Of a DNA stretch of 64,000 nt, positions 1-9,791 are shown piece after piece (within the stretch, counting starts at the first letter, position 1; the number at the start of each line of letters is the position of its first letter). The position numbers and the translations under genes are program-made. The DNA is taken from positions 1-64,000 of the forward strand of contig NZ_AULM01000009.1 in assembly GCF_000422285.1 (NCBI RefSeq), written 5' to 3'. Under the pieces are notes generated by a model. That model saw nothing but the letters and a program-made list of their open reading frames with translations, was not told the DNA's origin and did no database searches. This DNA comes from Desulfatiglans anilini DSM 4660. Its GTDB lineage: Bacteria; Desulfobacterota; DSM-4660; Desulfatiglandales; Desulfatiglandaceae.

Positions 1-176
1 CCCGGTTTCTTCACACCCTTCGGGTGCTCAGTCCCACCGCTTCGCGGCGGGTCCCGGTTTGGCCAATATCAAGAAAATCAAGCGTTTGCGCGGAGGAGAC
101 CTGCAGGTCGCCCCACAAGCAACCGTGCAGATCGACGCCGAGATTGGCCAAAAAGACCATTTCCGGATGGAAAGTA
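1..176 (+). repeat. Dispersed intergenic repeat, copy A (5' end cut by window)
   Basis: The copy has the hairpin module (CACCC-TTC-GGGTG, then CCGC-TTC-GCGG inside CCCA/CGGG), the GGCCAATATCAAG joint, the GCGCGGAGG segment with the palindrome GACCTGCAGGTC, and the right end ATTGGCCAAAAAGACCATTTCCGGATGG. Base by base it is very close to the copy at 13061-13283. It is the reference for the right half of the family. It is not coding; the ORFs overlapping it look spurious. Confidence 0.85.
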
Positions 177-705
177 TTCTAACCCAAGGCTGCACCCAGC
201 ACAAAGCTTTCCTGAACAGGCCTCGCAGAGCGTTCATCAGAAACTTCGATTTCAGGCCGAGGCTTCCCTCGCCTGCTCTTTTTTTCTGGATTTATTGACG
301 GACTTCGGCATAATGAGATGTTTACGATGAAAGGATTCTCCCTGTGAACTGGGACCCCTGCAGCGAGGTCGGACTGGTTGCCCTGTTTCCACAAAGCCGC
401 CGCGCCCGGGTCGAATGACATGGCGGTCCTTTTTCATCTCCATTCAGAAGAGACGCAACACAGAGGAGCGTTTTCGAACTCCCATTGAAGACGTCGACTC
501 ACGCCGCAAGCGGCAAACATCCGCGCTGCGGCTGCGGGGGAGATCCGCATCAAGCCTGTTGTATCAGGCCCCAGCGGCCGCCCCCGGAGAAAGGGACCAA
601 GCCTGGACTCACGCACGCGCCTGATCGGGTGGTGCGAGACCCTCCTCTCTGGATGGAACGGCTTCAGTTGATCGACTGGATAAGAACCTTCAGGAGCAGA
701 AAAAG
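177..705. other. Intergenic region with no recognisable gene
   Basis: About 530 bases between repeat copy A and the S1-like gene. Several overlapping ORFs of 60-80 codons occur on both strands, but none has a recognisable domain and they conflict with one another. A good ribosome-binding site (AGGAG at 692-696) belongs to the downstream gene. I see no convincing promoter or terminator. Confidence 0.5.
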
Positions 706-2169
706 ATGACGACTGAGTTTGATGAAAGCATCGAGGGCATTGAAGAGGCAGAGGAGAGCTTTGCCGATCTTCTGGCCGCCTATGATACGGGAATGAATGA
801 AGATCTGCAGGTCGGCGACCGGATTGAGGGGAAGATCATCGCCATCGGCGACGATGCGGTGTTCGTGGACACGGGGACGAAGATCGACGGCGTGGTGGAG
901 CGCGCCGAACTGCTGGATGAGGAAGGCAACCTGCCTTGCAAAGTGGGCGACACCCTGACGCTCTATGCCGTATCGGTCAGCGCCAACGAAATCCGCCTTT
1001 CACGCGCCCTGTCCGGAGCGGGAGGGTTCGAGATCCTGCGGGAAGCCTTCGAGAACCGGCTGCCCGTCCTCGGGAAGATTCGCGGGACCTGCAAAGGCGG
1101 CTTCAACGTGGAGGTCATGAACCGCCGGGGCTTTTGTCCTATCAGCCAGATCGACATCCGGTACGTCGAACAACCCGAGCAGTATGTAGGCGAAAGTTAC
1201 GAGTTTCTGATTACCCGTCTCGAAGAACGGAACATCGTCGTCTCCCGGCGCGACCTCCTGAACCGCGAACTGGAAAAGACTCGCGCTGAATTCATGGAGA
1301 CCTTGTCGGTCGGCTCCGTCATCGAAGGTGAAGTGGTCAAACTGATGCCCTACGGCGCCTTTGTGCGGATCGCTCCGGGCGTCGAAGGGATGGCGCACAT
1401 CTCGGAGCTGGGCTGGTCGCGCGTCGAGAGACCCGAAGATGTTCTGAGGGCGGGGGAGCGGGTCAAGGTCAAGGTGATCGGTGTTCAGCAGGCGGACAAC
1501 CCTCGCCAGGCCAAGATCTCCCTCTCCATCAAACAGCTGAGCAGCGACCCCTGGGACACGGTCCAGGAGACCGTGCAGGACGGACAGCACCTCACCGGGC
1601 GGGTGGTCCGATGCGCGCCTTTCGGCGTCTTCGTGGAGATCGCGCCCGGGATCGAAGGCCTGGTTCATATCAGCGAGATGAGCTATACCCGGCGCGTGGC
1701 AAAGCCCGAAGACCTCGTCGCCCCAGGAGACCCGGTCAGCGTCGTGGTCAAACGGGTCGATCCGGAAAACCGGCGCATCTCCCTTAGCATGAAGGATGCC
1801 GAAGGCGATCCGTGGGCCCTGGTCGGCCAGAAATACCCCGTTGGAAAGACCGTAACCGGGACCATCGAAAAGAAAGGCCCTTTCGGTTTTTTCATCAACC
1901 TGGAACCCGGGATCACCGGCTTGATGCCGAAATCGAAGATGAAGGCCGCAGCGGATGAAGCGGCTTTGGACCGTCTGAAAGAGGGCGACCCGATTGAGGC
2001 AACGGTAAGCGAAATCAACCCTGCGGAGCGTAAAATCACGTTGCTGCCGCCGGCCAAGACCGTGCAGGAAGAAGACAGCTGGCAGAGCTTCAGCCAGAGC
2101 GGCAAGGGGCCGCTCGGCTCCCTCGGAGCCGAGCTCGAAAAGGTCCTGAGGCCCAAGAATCGCGCCTAG
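706..2169 (+). CDS. S1-domain RNA-binding protein (ribosomal protein S1-like, five S1 repeats)
   Basis: The 487-aa protein consists almost entirely of S1 OB-fold RNA-binding repeats at roughly residues 33-100, 115-182, 200-273, 285-359 and 376-444. The third and fourth carry the classical signature (GAFVRIAPGVEGMAHISEL, GVFVEIAPGIEGLVHISEM). The first 30 residues are acidic. Canonical proteobacterial S1 has six repeats and about 557 residues, so this is a shorter S1-type protein; it may be the ribosomal protein or a paralogue acting in mRNA binding or translation. The start is fixed by AGGAG nine bases upstream of the ATG. The next gene is on the same strand about 80 bases downstream. Confidence 0.85.
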   Translation: MTTEFDESIEGIEEAEESFADLLAAYDTGMNEDLQVGDRIEGKIIAIGDDAVFVDTGTKIDGVVERAELLDEEGNLPCKVGDTLTLYAVSVSANEIRLSRALSGAGGFEILREAFENRLPVLGKIRGTCKGGFNVEVMNRRGFCPISQIDIRYVEQPEQYVGESYEFLITRLEERNIVVSRRDLLNRELEKTRAEFMETLSVGSVIEGEVVKLMPYGAFVRIAPGVEGMAHISELGWSRVERPEDVLRAGERVKVKVIGVQQADNPRQAKISLSIKQLSSDPWDTVQETVQDGQHLTGRVVRCAPFGVFVEIAPGIEGLVHISEMSYTRRVAKPEDLVAPGDPVSVVVKRVDPENRRISLSMKDAEGDPWALVGQKYPVGKTVTGTIEKKGPFGFFINLEPGITGLMPKSKMKAAADEAALDRLKEGDPIEATVSEINPAERKITLLPPAKTVQEEDSWQSFSQSGKGPLGSLGAELEKVLRPKNRA

Positions 2170-2248
2170 AAGGGAACTCAAGCGGCGCGGACGGGGCCGC
2201 TTGCGGCCTCCCGCGCCGGCCGGCCGTTCACCGGGGAGTAAACGGATC

Positions 2249-3088
2249 ATGTCGACTTGCTGGGCACCGCTCGATCTGCCCGATTACCACATCCACACCC
2301 CGCTCTGCCACCATGCCGTCGGTGCGGTGGCGGAATATAAGGCCGCGGCCGCAGCGAAGGGGGTCCCGGAGATCTGTTTCACCGATCACGCGCCCACCGA
2401 CACGGATTACGACCCGGCCCACCGCATGACGCTCCAGGAGTTTCCGCGCTACTGCAGCATGATCGAGGACATTCGGACCCCGGGGCCTCCGGAGGTCCTC
2501 TTCGGAGTCGAGGCGGATTACTATACGGGTTGCGGGACCTTTCTCGAGAACTGGCTGCCACGTCATGCCTTCGACCTGGTCATCGGTTCGGTCCACTTCA
2601 TTGCCTCCTGGGGTTTTGACAACCCCGGCGAGCGCCACGTGTGGGATGCTGTGGACGTGACCGAAATCTGGAAACGGTACTTCGCGCTGATCTGCGAACT
2701 GGCGGACACACGCCTTTTCGACGTCGCGGGGCACCTCGACCTGCCGAAGAAGTTCGATTACCGGCCCCCCGGCGCGGCCCTCAAGGAGATGGCCGCACCG
2801 GCCCTCGACCGGATCGCGGAGGCCGGGATGGGGATCGAGCTGAACACGGCTGGGCTCCGCAAGCCCGTCGGAGAGATCTACCCCTCCCTGGAGCTGCTCA
2901 CCTGGGCCGGCGAACGCGGCATTCCCATCTGCTTCGGGTCGGACGCGCACCAGCCGGAGGACGTGGGCGAAGGATTCCCGGAGGCCTTGAAGCTCGCCTA
3001 TGCCGCGGGCTACACGGAGTATTTCCGGATCAGACAGCGCCGCAAAACGCTCCTCCCTCTGCCGCCGATTCCAGCCCCGCCCCCCTGA
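2249..3088 (+). CDS. PHP-family histidinol-phosphatase (HisK/HisJ type)
   Basis: The 279-aa protein has the PHP metal-dependent phosphoesterase fold. Visible metal ligands are the N-terminal DYHIHTPLCHH (residues about 11-21), FTDHAP, the EAD of GVEADY, the IGSVHF segment and the C-terminal FGSDAH. This pattern fits histidinol-phosphate phosphatase, which makes histidinol late in histidine biosynthesis in the cytoplasm. An upstream in-frame start at 2201 exists, but the ATG at 2249 has GGGGAG about ten bases upstream and puts the metal motif in its usual place. No other his gene is adjacent. Another PHP phosphoesterase is possible. Confidence 0.8.
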   Translation: MSTCWAPLDLPDYHIHTPLCHHAVGAVAEYKAAAAAKGVPEICFTDHAPTDTDYDPAHRMTLQEFPRYCSMIEDIRTPGPPEVLFGVEADYYTGCGTFLENWLPRHAFDLVIGSVHFIASWGFDNPGERHVWDAVDVTEIWKRYFALICELADTRLFDVAGHLDLPKKFDYRPPGAALKEMAAPALDRIAEAGMGIELNTAGLRKPVGEIYPSLELLTWAGERGIPICFGSDAHQPEDVGEGFPEALKLAYAAGYTEYFRIRQRRKTLLPLPPIPAPPP

Positions 3089-3314
3089 TTTTTCCGGGGG
3101 GGGCAGCGCGGGCGCCTTATCTTCAAAGCACTTCCCCCGAGGACCGGCCTCGGAGAGGGTCCGCCCCACCCCGCCTAAAAACAGGAAGCCGCCCCAGGCC
3201 TTTCCCCTGTTCCACGGTCACAATCGGAAACATTTGCTGCGCTGCGCCACCCCCCAACCTCATCGGATAATCGGACATGCGGTTGCAGAGCTGAAGAACC
3301 CGCACACAGAAAGG

Positions 3315-4601
3315 TTACGCGGCGTCGTCTTTCCTGAAGTAGCCCTTGGGCACCACCACGATGCCGCGTGAGGTGACGGGGAAGCGCTGCCGATCCTCAT
3401 CGGGACGGTAGCCGATCTCGGTATGGTCCGGGATGTTGTTGAGCTTGTCGACAATCGCCTTCTTGATCTTGCAATGGCGGCCGACCACCACATCGTCCAG
3501 GATCACGGATTCCTCGACCGACGCCCAACTGCGGACGACCACATTGTAGGAGAGAACGGAATCCCTCACGACCCCGCTCACGATGCAGCCCGGCGCGACG
3601 ATGGAATTGAGGGCCTTGCCCACGCGCCGGTCGCTCGAACGCTCGTCCGCGAAGATGAACTTGGCCGGCGGCGCCGGGATCTGGAAGGTGTGGATCGGCC
3701 AGTTTCGACCATAGAGGTTGAAATAGGGATCCACTCCGGTCAGGTCCATGTTGGCGTTCCAGTAGGCGTCGAGCGTGCCGACATCCCGCCAGTAGGAGGA
3801 ATCACGGGTGCGGGGCTCCCGCCGGAGCTGGCGCTCGCCGTTTTCAAGGGTCACATAGATGTAGTCTTCGATGGCGTTCTGGCTGCGGTAGGGATAGGCA
3901 TAGATCCGGTGGCTCTCGACCAGGCTCGGGATGATCTCGCCGCCGAAGTCGTAGGCGTCGGTAGACTCGAGGATGTCGAGCAGGGTCTCGGCGCGAAAGA
4001 GGTAGATCCCCATGGAGGCCAATACGTGCTGGGGATCTCCGGGGATGGTCTGCGCATCCTGCTTGGGCTTTTCCTGAAATCCCGTGATCCGGTAATTCTC
4101 ATCGACCACCGCCACACCGAACTGATGCGCGAGGGACTTGTCCACCTCGAGGAGCGAGATCGAGATGTCCGCGTCGTGCTCCTGGTGGTACCGCTGGAAG
4201 CGGGAGTAATCCATCTTGTAGATGTGATCCCCCGAGAGGATCAGGATGTGGCGTGGCTTGTAGCGCCGGATCAGATAGAGGTTTTGGCGGATGGAATCCG
4301 CCGTCCCCTGATACCATTCGGGCCCCGTGCGCTGCTGTGGAGGCACCACCTTGAGGAACTGGCCGATCTTCTGATTGAAGATGTTCCAACCCGCCTCCAG
4401 GTGCTCGTTCAGGGACTGGGACTTGTACTGGGGGAGCACCACGATCTTGTAGATCTGCGAATTGACGCAGTTGCTCAGGGTAAAATCGATCAGGCGGTAG
4501 ATGCCTCCGAAGGGCACCGCCGGTTTGCAGCGGTCCAGGGTCAGCGGCATGAGCCGCTCGCCGCGCCCCCCCGCCATGATGAAGGCGATCGTATCTTTCA
4601 T
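3315..4601 (-). CDS. glgC: Glucose-1-phosphate adenylyltransferase (ADP-glucose pyrophosphorylase)
   Basis: The 428-aa enzyme makes ADP-glucose from ATP and glucose 1-phosphate, the committed step of bacterial glycogen synthesis. The nucleotidyltransferase signature AGGRGERLMPLT lies at residues 10-21, GTADS at 99-103 and SGDHIYKMDY at 123-132; FQEKP and YWRDVGTLDAYW follow. The last 130 residues form the left-handed beta-helix regulatory domain. The length matches the family. A longer reading frame starts at 4688, but the ATG at 4601 has GGGAG upstream and begins right at the nucleotide motif. The partner synthase GlgA is in this window at 16.5 kb, not adjacent. Confidence 0.95.
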   Translation of the reverse strand: MKDTIAFIMAGGRGERLMPLTLDRCKPAVPFGGIYRLIDFTLSNCVNSQIYKIVVLPQYKSQSLNEHLEAGWNIFNQKIGQFLKVVPPQQRTGPEWYQGTADSIRQNLYLIRRYKPRHILILSGDHIYKMDYSRFQRYHQEHDADISISLLEVDKSLAHQFGVAVVDENYRITGFQEKPKQDAQTIPGDPQHVLASMGIYLFRAETLLDILESTDAYDFGGEIIPSLVESHRIYAYPYRSQNAIEDYIYVTLENGERQLRREPRTRDSSYWRDVGTLDAYWNANMDLTGVDPYFNLYGRNWPIHTFQIPAPPAKFIFADERSSDRRVGKALNSIVAPGCIVSGVVRDSVLSYNVVVRSWASVEESVILDDVVVGRHCKIKKAIVDKLNNIPDHTEIGYRPDEDRQRFPVTSRGIVVVPKGYFRKDDAA

Positions 4602-4820
4602 GGATCTATCTCCCGAGCCTGACAGTGATTCATGGAAGGGAAGTTCCGGGAGGCACGCCGTGTCGTCGCCCCGGAGCCTGTCATTCACCTTACGGTCGGA
4701 AGGCCCGCCGTGTCAAGCAGTGGCATCACGGCCTCCTGACCCTGAAGTACCGATCGGGAGGATTCCGCCCTCCAGGAACCTGTCGGGGACGGGCCCTTCG
4801 CGGAGGCGGCCGGCGGCGGG

Positions 4821-6254
4821 CTAGAGGTATGGGGAAAGCACCCATGCCAGGGCATCGCGCAGCCTGGCGGCCAAAGAGCGCCTTTCGAGATCGTCCAGGC
4901 CGAATTCCTTGGCCTTTGCGAGGCTTTCGGCCATGTGGGCAGCGATCGAGGCCGCGATCGACGGGCTGTAGATCTCCAGGGTCAACTCGAAATTGAGGCG
5001 CAGGCTTCTCGGGTCGATATTCGCCGAACCCACCTGGGCGTAGAAATCGTCCACGATGAGGAGCTTGCTGTGCACAAAGGGGGGCGGCTGGTAATAGACC
5101 CGCACCTGCCGGCGCAGAAGTTCCCAGAGCATGTTGCGCGTCGCCCAGTGCACGAAGGGGAGGTTGTTCCGGCCCGGCAGGATGATCCGCACATCCACTC
5201 CTTTGAGAGCGGCCGTCTGCAGTGCACCGATCAGATCCCTCGGAGGCAGAAAATAAGGCGTCATGATCCAGACCCGTTCCTGGGCCTCGGAAACCGCAGT
5301 CACCAAGATCATCCCGAGCTTGTCGAGATCCTCGTCGGGGCCGTCCAGGACCACCTGGCAAACCACATCCCCCGCCGCCCCCGGCAATTCCCCGCTACCC
5401 TTCAGCGTCTCTCCCGTACAGAAATGCCAGTCATGCAGGAAGGCCTGTTCGATCCGCGCGACCACCGGCCCTTCGACCCGGAAGTGGGCATCGACGATCC
5501 GCGTCCGTTTGCTCGTGTCCTGCGCGAGGTGCCGGTCGCCGATGTTCATGCCGCCCAAGAAAACGCTGCGCCCATCCACGACGAGGACCTTGCGGTGATT
5601 TCTGAGGTTGATGCTGAAACTGGGCGGGATGATCCGGGGGGGTAGAAAGCGGGCCATCCGCACCCCCGCCTTTCTTAGCAGGTTGCCGGCCCTCGGGAGG
5701 CTGTACCACTCCCCGAGCCCGTCCAGCAGCACCCGGACATCCACGCCCCGGCGGGATGCCTCTCCCAGCCTCTCGATAAAGGTCCGGCCCGTGCGGTTGG
5801 ACTCGAAGATGTACGTCGAAAGAAAGACGGAATGCCGCGCCCCGTCGATGGCCGCCAGCATAGCCGGATAGGTCTCTTCCCCATTGTGAAAGATCCCGAT
5901 GCGATTGCCTGCACTCGGGCGATGGCCCGTGAGCGCCTCCGACACCCGAATGACATCCCGCCAGCCCTGCGGGAGGGAGGCATCCTCGAAGGGCAGCGTC
6001 CCGTGGTGGGGCGTGTCGGAGGCCTCATCCGCCGCATCGGGACCATCGGGAAGAGAAAGCTTCTGTGCGCGCGTCCGCACGCGGTTGAAACCGAAGAGAA
6101 AATAGAGGATCGGTCCGAGCGGGGGAAAGGCCAGGCAGACCGTCGCCCAGCCGAGGGCCGCCCGGGGATCGCGTTTGTGGAGGAGCGCATGGCCGGCAGC
6201 CGCCAAGGCCAAAGCACCATCGAGGATCAGCAGCAACCAGTGAATCCATTCCAA
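4821..6254 (-). CDS. cls: Cardiolipin synthase (phospholipase D superfamily)
   Basis: The 477-aa membrane enzyme condenses phosphatidylglycerol into cardiolipin. Two hydrophobic segments (about 4-24 and 38-56) form the N-terminal membrane hairpin. Two HKD motifs follow: H220-x-K222-x4-D227 (NHRKVLVVDG, then GGMNIGD) and H395-x-K397-x4-D402 (VHSKLLIVDD, then GSANIDPRS). Both catalytic sets look intact. The frame appears to open with TTG: no in-frame ATG lies near the N terminus, and GGGAGG and AAGGTG lie just upstream. It follows atpG on the same strand after about 100 bases and may share its transcript. Cardiolipin supports rotary ATPases, but a functional link is only inference. Confidence 0.92.
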   Translation of the reverse strand: MEWIHWLLLILDGALALAAAGHALLHKRDPRAALGWATVCLAFPPLGPILYFLFGFNRVRTRAQKLSLPDGPDAADEASDTPHHGTLPFEDASLPQGWRDVIRVSEALTGHRPSAGNRIGIFHNGEETYPAMLAAIDGARHSVFLSTYIFESNRTGRTFIERLGEASRRGVDVRVLLDGLGEWYSLPRAGNLLRKAGVRMARFLPPRIIPPSFSINLRNHRKVLVVDGRSVFLGGMNIGDRHLAQDTSKRTRIVDAHFRVEGPVVARIEQAFLHDWHFCTGETLKGSGELPGAAGDVVCQVVLDGPDEDLDKLGMILVTAVSEAQERVWIMTPYFLPPRDLIGALQTAALKGVDVRIILPGRNNLPFVHWATRNMLWELLRRQVRVYYQPPPFVHSKLLIVDDFYAQVGSANIDPRSLRLNFELTLEIYSPSIAASIAAHMAESLAKAKEFGLDDLERRSLAARLRDALAWVLSPYL

Positions 6255-6357
6255 AGGTCACCTTACCTCCCGGTAAAGCGGGGCACCGCAGCAGCGGCCG
6301 CCGTTCAAAACGCAAACCCGATCACCTTCCAACGTCCACTGGAATCGATGCCCCTGC

Positions 6358-7242
6358 TCAAACCGGCTGCTCATCCTCTCTCAAGGCCTCGAATCCGGAA
6401 ATGATGTCGATGAGTTCATTGGTGATCTGTGCCTGCCGCTGCTCCCGGTAAAGCGCCTGAAGCTCATCCTCCATCTCGAGGATGTTCTTTTCGGCAGCCT
6501 GCATGGCCGTCAGGCGCCCGGCATTCTCCGCCGCCAGGGATTGGGCGAAGGCCCGGTAGATGGAAACGAAAAGATACTGGTGGAAGAGGCCCGTAAACAT
6601 GTTTTCACGGGAAGCCCCCAGCATGGGGATCGACCGATTCGGCCATCTGCGCGCACGATAGGCCCGGGCCCATTCGGCATCGAGCGGCAGCAGCCGGTGA
6701 AAGGAAGGAACATAGGCGCCCGGCGCGAGCACGTTGTGGCTGACATGGAAAAAGGCGCCGCCCCGTTCGCGGCGCCGCTCGTCCAGGCGCTGGATGATCT
6801 CCTGCACCGTGTGGATGATCGCCGGGAGGCTGCCGGGCAGGCGAAAGGACGCCTCGTCTTTGCGGCCTGCATCCTCGAGGCCGCCGACGACCTTCTCCCC
6901 CGCCGACCAGCAGCTGACCTCGAACCCCGTGGATTCGAGGTGTTCGATCCGCTCGAGGGCATGGCGCACGATCACCTCGTTGAACTGACCGCACATCCCC
7001 TGGTCGGATCCCACCACCAGGCAGACGGCACGGCGGGCGCGGGAACCGGAAGGCAGGGCCGTGCCTCCGCGCAGAAAGATCTGCCATCCCATGTCCACGA
7101 CATCCCGGAAGGCGTCCATGGTCTCCGCTGCGCGCTCGTATTGCCGGATGTTGACGGCAGCCAGGCTCTTCATGGTCTGGACAACCGCCAGGAGGTCCTG
7201 CGCCGTGATGATCTTCCTATTCAGGTTCTCGAGCGTCTGCAT
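6358..7242 (-). CDS. atpG: N-type rotary ATPase, gamma subunit
   Basis: The 294-aa central-stalk subunit turns inside the alpha3beta3 head. The N-terminal helix (residues 1-30, [21 protein letters not shown]) and the C-terminal helix ([22 protein letters not shown], written here in part) are the two arms of the gamma coiled coil; [15 protein letters not shown] is the family C terminus. It is last in the nine-gene operon, as in known N-ATPase operons. Its start overlaps the end of atpA by 26 bases, implying translational coupling. It is more divergent than ordinary F-type gamma, as expected for this ATPase branch. Confidence 0.92.
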   Translation of the reverse strand: MQTLENLNRKIITAQDLLAVVQTMKSLAAVNIRQYERAAETMDAFRDVVDMGWQIFLRGGTALPSGSRARRAVCLVVGSDQGMCGQFNEVIVRHALERIEHLESTGFEVSCWSAGEKVVGGLEDAGRKDEASFRLPGSLPAIIHTVQEIIQRLDERRRERGGAFFHVSHNVLAPGAYVPSFHRLLPLDAEWARAYRARRWPNRSIPMLGASRENMFTGLFHQYLFVSIYRAFAQSLAAENAGRLTAMQAAEKNILEMEDELQALYREQRQAQITNELIDIISGFEALREDEQPV

Positions 7243-8764
7243 GCTCCCCCGTAAACGGCAGAAGGGTCTCCTCCATCATCTTCGGCAGGTCGGTCCAAAA
7301 GGCATCGTCCTTGGCCGAAGCGAGCACCCGCTCTTCGACATCCGGCATCCGTTCCGCGAGCCCGGCGAGAATGGCCTTTTCCGCAGCGGCAATCCGCTCC
7401 AGAGGCACAGCGTCCAGCAAGCCGCGAGCCACCGCGAAAAGGACCAGGATCTGCTCGCCGGCTGAGAGCGGCGAAAACTGCCCCTGTTTGAGGACCTCCC
7501 GCACCCGGCGGCCGTGTTCGAGCGCCTTGCGCGTCCCCGCCTCCAGGCGCGTCCCGAAGCGCGCAAAGGACTCGAGTTCCTGGAACTGGCTGTAGGAGAG
7601 GCGCAGGTCCCCCGCCACCCTTCGGTAGGCGTCGAACTGCGCCTTGCCGCCCACGCGCGAAACGGACTTGCCCACGTCCACCGCCGGCATCAGGCCCTTC
7701 TGGAAGAGGTCCGGCGACAGGTAGATCTGCCCGTCCGTGATGGAGATGAGATTGGTCGGAATGTAGGCGGAGATGTTCTGGGCCTCGGTCTCGATGATAG
7801 GAAGCGCCGTCAGGGAGCCGCCTCCTTTCTCCGGCCTGAGGTGCGTCGACCGCTCGAGGAGGCGGGAATGGATGTAGAAGATATCGCCCGGGAAGGCTTC
7901 CCGCCCCGGGGGGCGCCGCAGCAGCAGGGAGATCTGCCGGTAGGCCAGGGCGTGCCGGGTCAGGTCGTCGTAAACGATCAGGACGTCCCGCCCTGCCTCC
8001 ATGAACGCCTCGGCAAGGGTCGTGGCCGCATAGGGGGCGATATACTGCAGCCCGGGCGGATCGTCCCCTTCGACCACCACGACAACGCTGTGTTCCATCG
8101 CATCCTGCCGCCCGAGGGCCTCGACCGCCTTCGCGATGCTGCTGCTCCGCTGCCCGATCGCACAGTAGACGCAGACCACATCCTTGTCGTGCTGGTTGAT
8201 GATCGTGTCGAGGGCGATGGCGGTCTTGCCCGTCTGGCGGTCCCCGAGGATCAGCTCACGCTGGCCGCGGCCGATGGGGATCAGGGCATCTATGACCTTG
8301 AGCCCGGTCTCGAGTGGTCTTTCGACGGGAGCCCGATCCAGGATGCGCGGGGCTTCGCGCATCACCGGCCATCTCTCGGTCGAATGGACGGCCCCGCGGC
8401 CGTCCATCGGCTGTCCGAGGGGATTTACCACCCGCCCCAGGAACTCCGGCCCAACCGGAAAATCCAGGATGCGGCCGCTCCGCCTGACCTCCATGCCGGC
8501 CCCCAGGTCCTCGCTCGGACCGAACAGGACGACCCCGACCCGGTCAGGCAGGATGTCGAACACCATCCCTTCTATGCCGTCTTCGAACAGCAACAGTTCC
8601 TCGGCCTTGACCCCTCCGAGGCCCTCGACCCACACGATGCCCTCGCCCACAGACCTGATCAGACCCACCTCTTCGCTCTCCGGCTTCGGCCGGTAGCCGG
8701 CAAGCCCCTTTTCCACGGCGCGCGTCACATCGTCGAGCGCTGCGTCAAGATGCGTGTCTTTCAT
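7217..8764 (-). CDS. atpA: N-type rotary ATPase, alpha subunit
   Basis: The 515-aa non-catalytic nucleotide-binding head subunit has the P-loop GDRQTGKT at residues 174-181, with the alpha-type QTGKT signature. YCAIGQR and the visible [14 protein letters not shown] follow at the usual spacing. A longer frame opens at 8860, but the ATG at 8764 overlaps the atpF stop by four bases (ATGA) and gives a normal alpha N terminus. It sits between atpF and atpG in the N-ATPase order; no delta-subunit gene lies between b and alpha, as is typical of this class. Confidence 0.95.
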   Translation of the reverse strand: MKDTHLDAALDDVTRAVEKGLAGYRPKPESEEVGLIRSVGEGIVWVEGLGGVKAEELLLFEDGIEGMVFDILPDRVGVVLFGPSEDLGAGMEVRRSGRILDFPVGPEFLGRVVNPLGQPMDGRGAVHSTERWPVMREAPRILDRAPVERPLETGLKVIDALIPIGRGQRELILGDRQTGKTAIALDTIINQHDKDVVCVYCAIGQRSSSIAKAVEALGRQDAMEHSVVVVVEGDDPPGLQYIAPYAATTLAEAFMEAGRDVLIVYDDLTRHALAYRQISLLLRRPPGREAFPGDIFYIHSRLLERSTHLRPEKGGGSLTALPIIETEAQNISAYIPTNLISITDGQIYLSPDLFQKGLMPAVDVGKSVSRVGGKAQFDAYRRVAGDLRLSYSQFQELESFARFGTRLEAGTRKALEHGRRVREVLKQGQFSPLSAGEQILVLFAVARGLLDAVPLERIAAAEKAILAGLAERMPDVEERVLASAKDDAFWTDLPKMMEETLLPFTGEHADAREPE

Positions 8765-9507
8765 GATCTTTCCCGCGGGAGTTCGGCCAGAATCCGATGC
8801 TCCAACCCCTCGAGGTAGCGCTCGAGCGTCCAACTGATCTTGCGGTCCCCGCTGACCCATTCAATGCCGATCCCCATATCCTTATCCGTTGCCGTTTCGA
8901 CCGCCGTCCCCGGCGGCAGCAGCGGCGCCACCCTTCGGCGGAGTCTTTCGGCCATTTCCCCGGTGATATCGAAACCCGATCGGATGTTCACCGGCTTCCC
9001 GTCTTCAACCAAAGGCAGGGACTCCTTCTCCGCCTCGAGCCTGCGGAGGAACACCTCCAGGACCTCCTCCTGCAGCCCCGCGTGCGCCAGATCCCGAAGG
9101 ACCTTGTCCCCGACCGCCAGCACCTGCTCCGCGATGCGGGTCTTGAGCCGATCCAGAAAGGCCTCCCGCTGCTCGTCCAGATGGTCCAGCCAGGCCTGCT
9201 TCAGGTGCTCGACCTCCCGCCGCGCCTCGGCCAGGGTCCGTTCCCGCCAGTCCTGCACCTCCCTCTGGGCATCGGCCATGAGTTCGGCCCGCCGTTCAAC
9301 GGCGCGGCGCTCCTCTTCGCGCGCCCGGGCCTCCCTCTCCCGCGCTTCTTCCCGCGCCTTTTCGGCGCCGGCCAGGTCCTCCGCAATCCGCGCCTCCCGT
9401 GCGTCCATGGACCGGATGATGGGTCCATACAGGAAGCGCCTGAGCAGGAGAACCAGGATCAGGAAGTTCACGATCTGGGCGATGATCGTAAACCAATCGA
9501 ACAGCAC
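8761..9507 (-). CDS. atpF: N-type rotary ATPase, b subunit (peripheral stalk)
   Basis: The 248-aa protein has one N-terminal membrane helix (about 5-25), then a long, highly charged Ala/Glu/Arg-rich coiled coil (about 35-140) and a C-terminal globular part. It anchors the alpha3beta3 head to subunit a. It is much longer than the roughly 156-aa E. coli b subunit. Operons of this class lack a separate delta gene, and the C-terminal extension is thought to take over that role; I infer the same here. It overlaps atpA by four bases and follows atpE by three. Confidence 0.92.
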   Translation of the reverse strand: MLFDWFTIIAQIVNFLILVLLLRRFLYGPIIRSMDAREARIAEDLAGAEKAREEAREREARAREEERRAVERRAELMADAQREVQDWRERTLAEARREVEHLKQAWLDHLDEQREAFLDRLKTRIAEQVLAVGDKVLRDLAHAGLQEEVLEVFLRRLEAEKESLPLVEDGKPVNIRSGFDITGEMAERLRRRVAPLLPPGTAVETATDKDMGIGIEWVSGDRKISWTLERYLEGLEHRILAELPRERS

Positions 9508-9510
9508 GGC

Positions 9511-9789
9511 TTACCCCCCGGCCTTCTCGAGAAAAAAGCCCCAGAACGGGTTCGCGAAGATCAGGATCATGGCCACGACGAAGCAGTAGATGGCGGTCGA
9601 TTCGACCATGGCCATGCCGACGAACAAGGTGCGGGTGATCGTGTTCGTTTCGTCAGGCTGCTGGGCGATGGAACTCAGCGCCTGGGCCAGCGCCCGGCCC
9701 TCTCCGAGAGCGGGGCCGACCGCTCCTATGCCCATGCAGATACCCGCTGAAACGATCGAGGCCACTGCCACCCAGCCCAAAATCTCCAT
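9511..9789 (-). CDS. atpE: N-type rotary ATPase, c subunit (rotor ring)
   Basis: The 92-aa hairpin of two membrane helices forms the ion-carrying rotor ring. Helix 1 carries GPALGEGRALA with Glu30; the loop is AQQP (42-45); helix 2 carries MVESTAIY with the essential carboxylate Glu63 followed by Ser64 and Thr65. The EST(A/G)IY element is shared with Na+-binding c subunits such as Ilyobacter. Glu30 occupies the place of Gln32 there, giving two carboxylates per subunit, as in N-ATPases. That pattern was first read as Na+ coupling, but the Burkholderia pseudomallei N-type c17 ring was reported proton-specific, so ion use stays open. Confidence 0.95.
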   Translation of the reverse strand: MEILGWVAVASIVSAGICMGIGAVGPALGEGRALAQALSSIAQQPDETNTITRTLFVGMAMVESTAIYCFVVAMILIFANPFWGFFLEKAGG

Positions 9790-9791
9790 GC

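Noticed and set aside
1000..2250. Long minus-strand frame of 416 codons opposite the S1 gene
   Set aside because: It is a shadow frame: the plus strand has clear S1 repeats and the antisense translation has no family character.
3077..3104. C-run/G-run hairpin at the end of the histidinol-phosphatase gene as a terminator
   Set aside because: It includes the stop codon and has no following T-tract on either strand.
3423..4622. Plus-strand frame of 399 codons opposite glgC
   Set aside because: It mirrors glgC codons, has no domain and no ribosome-binding site.
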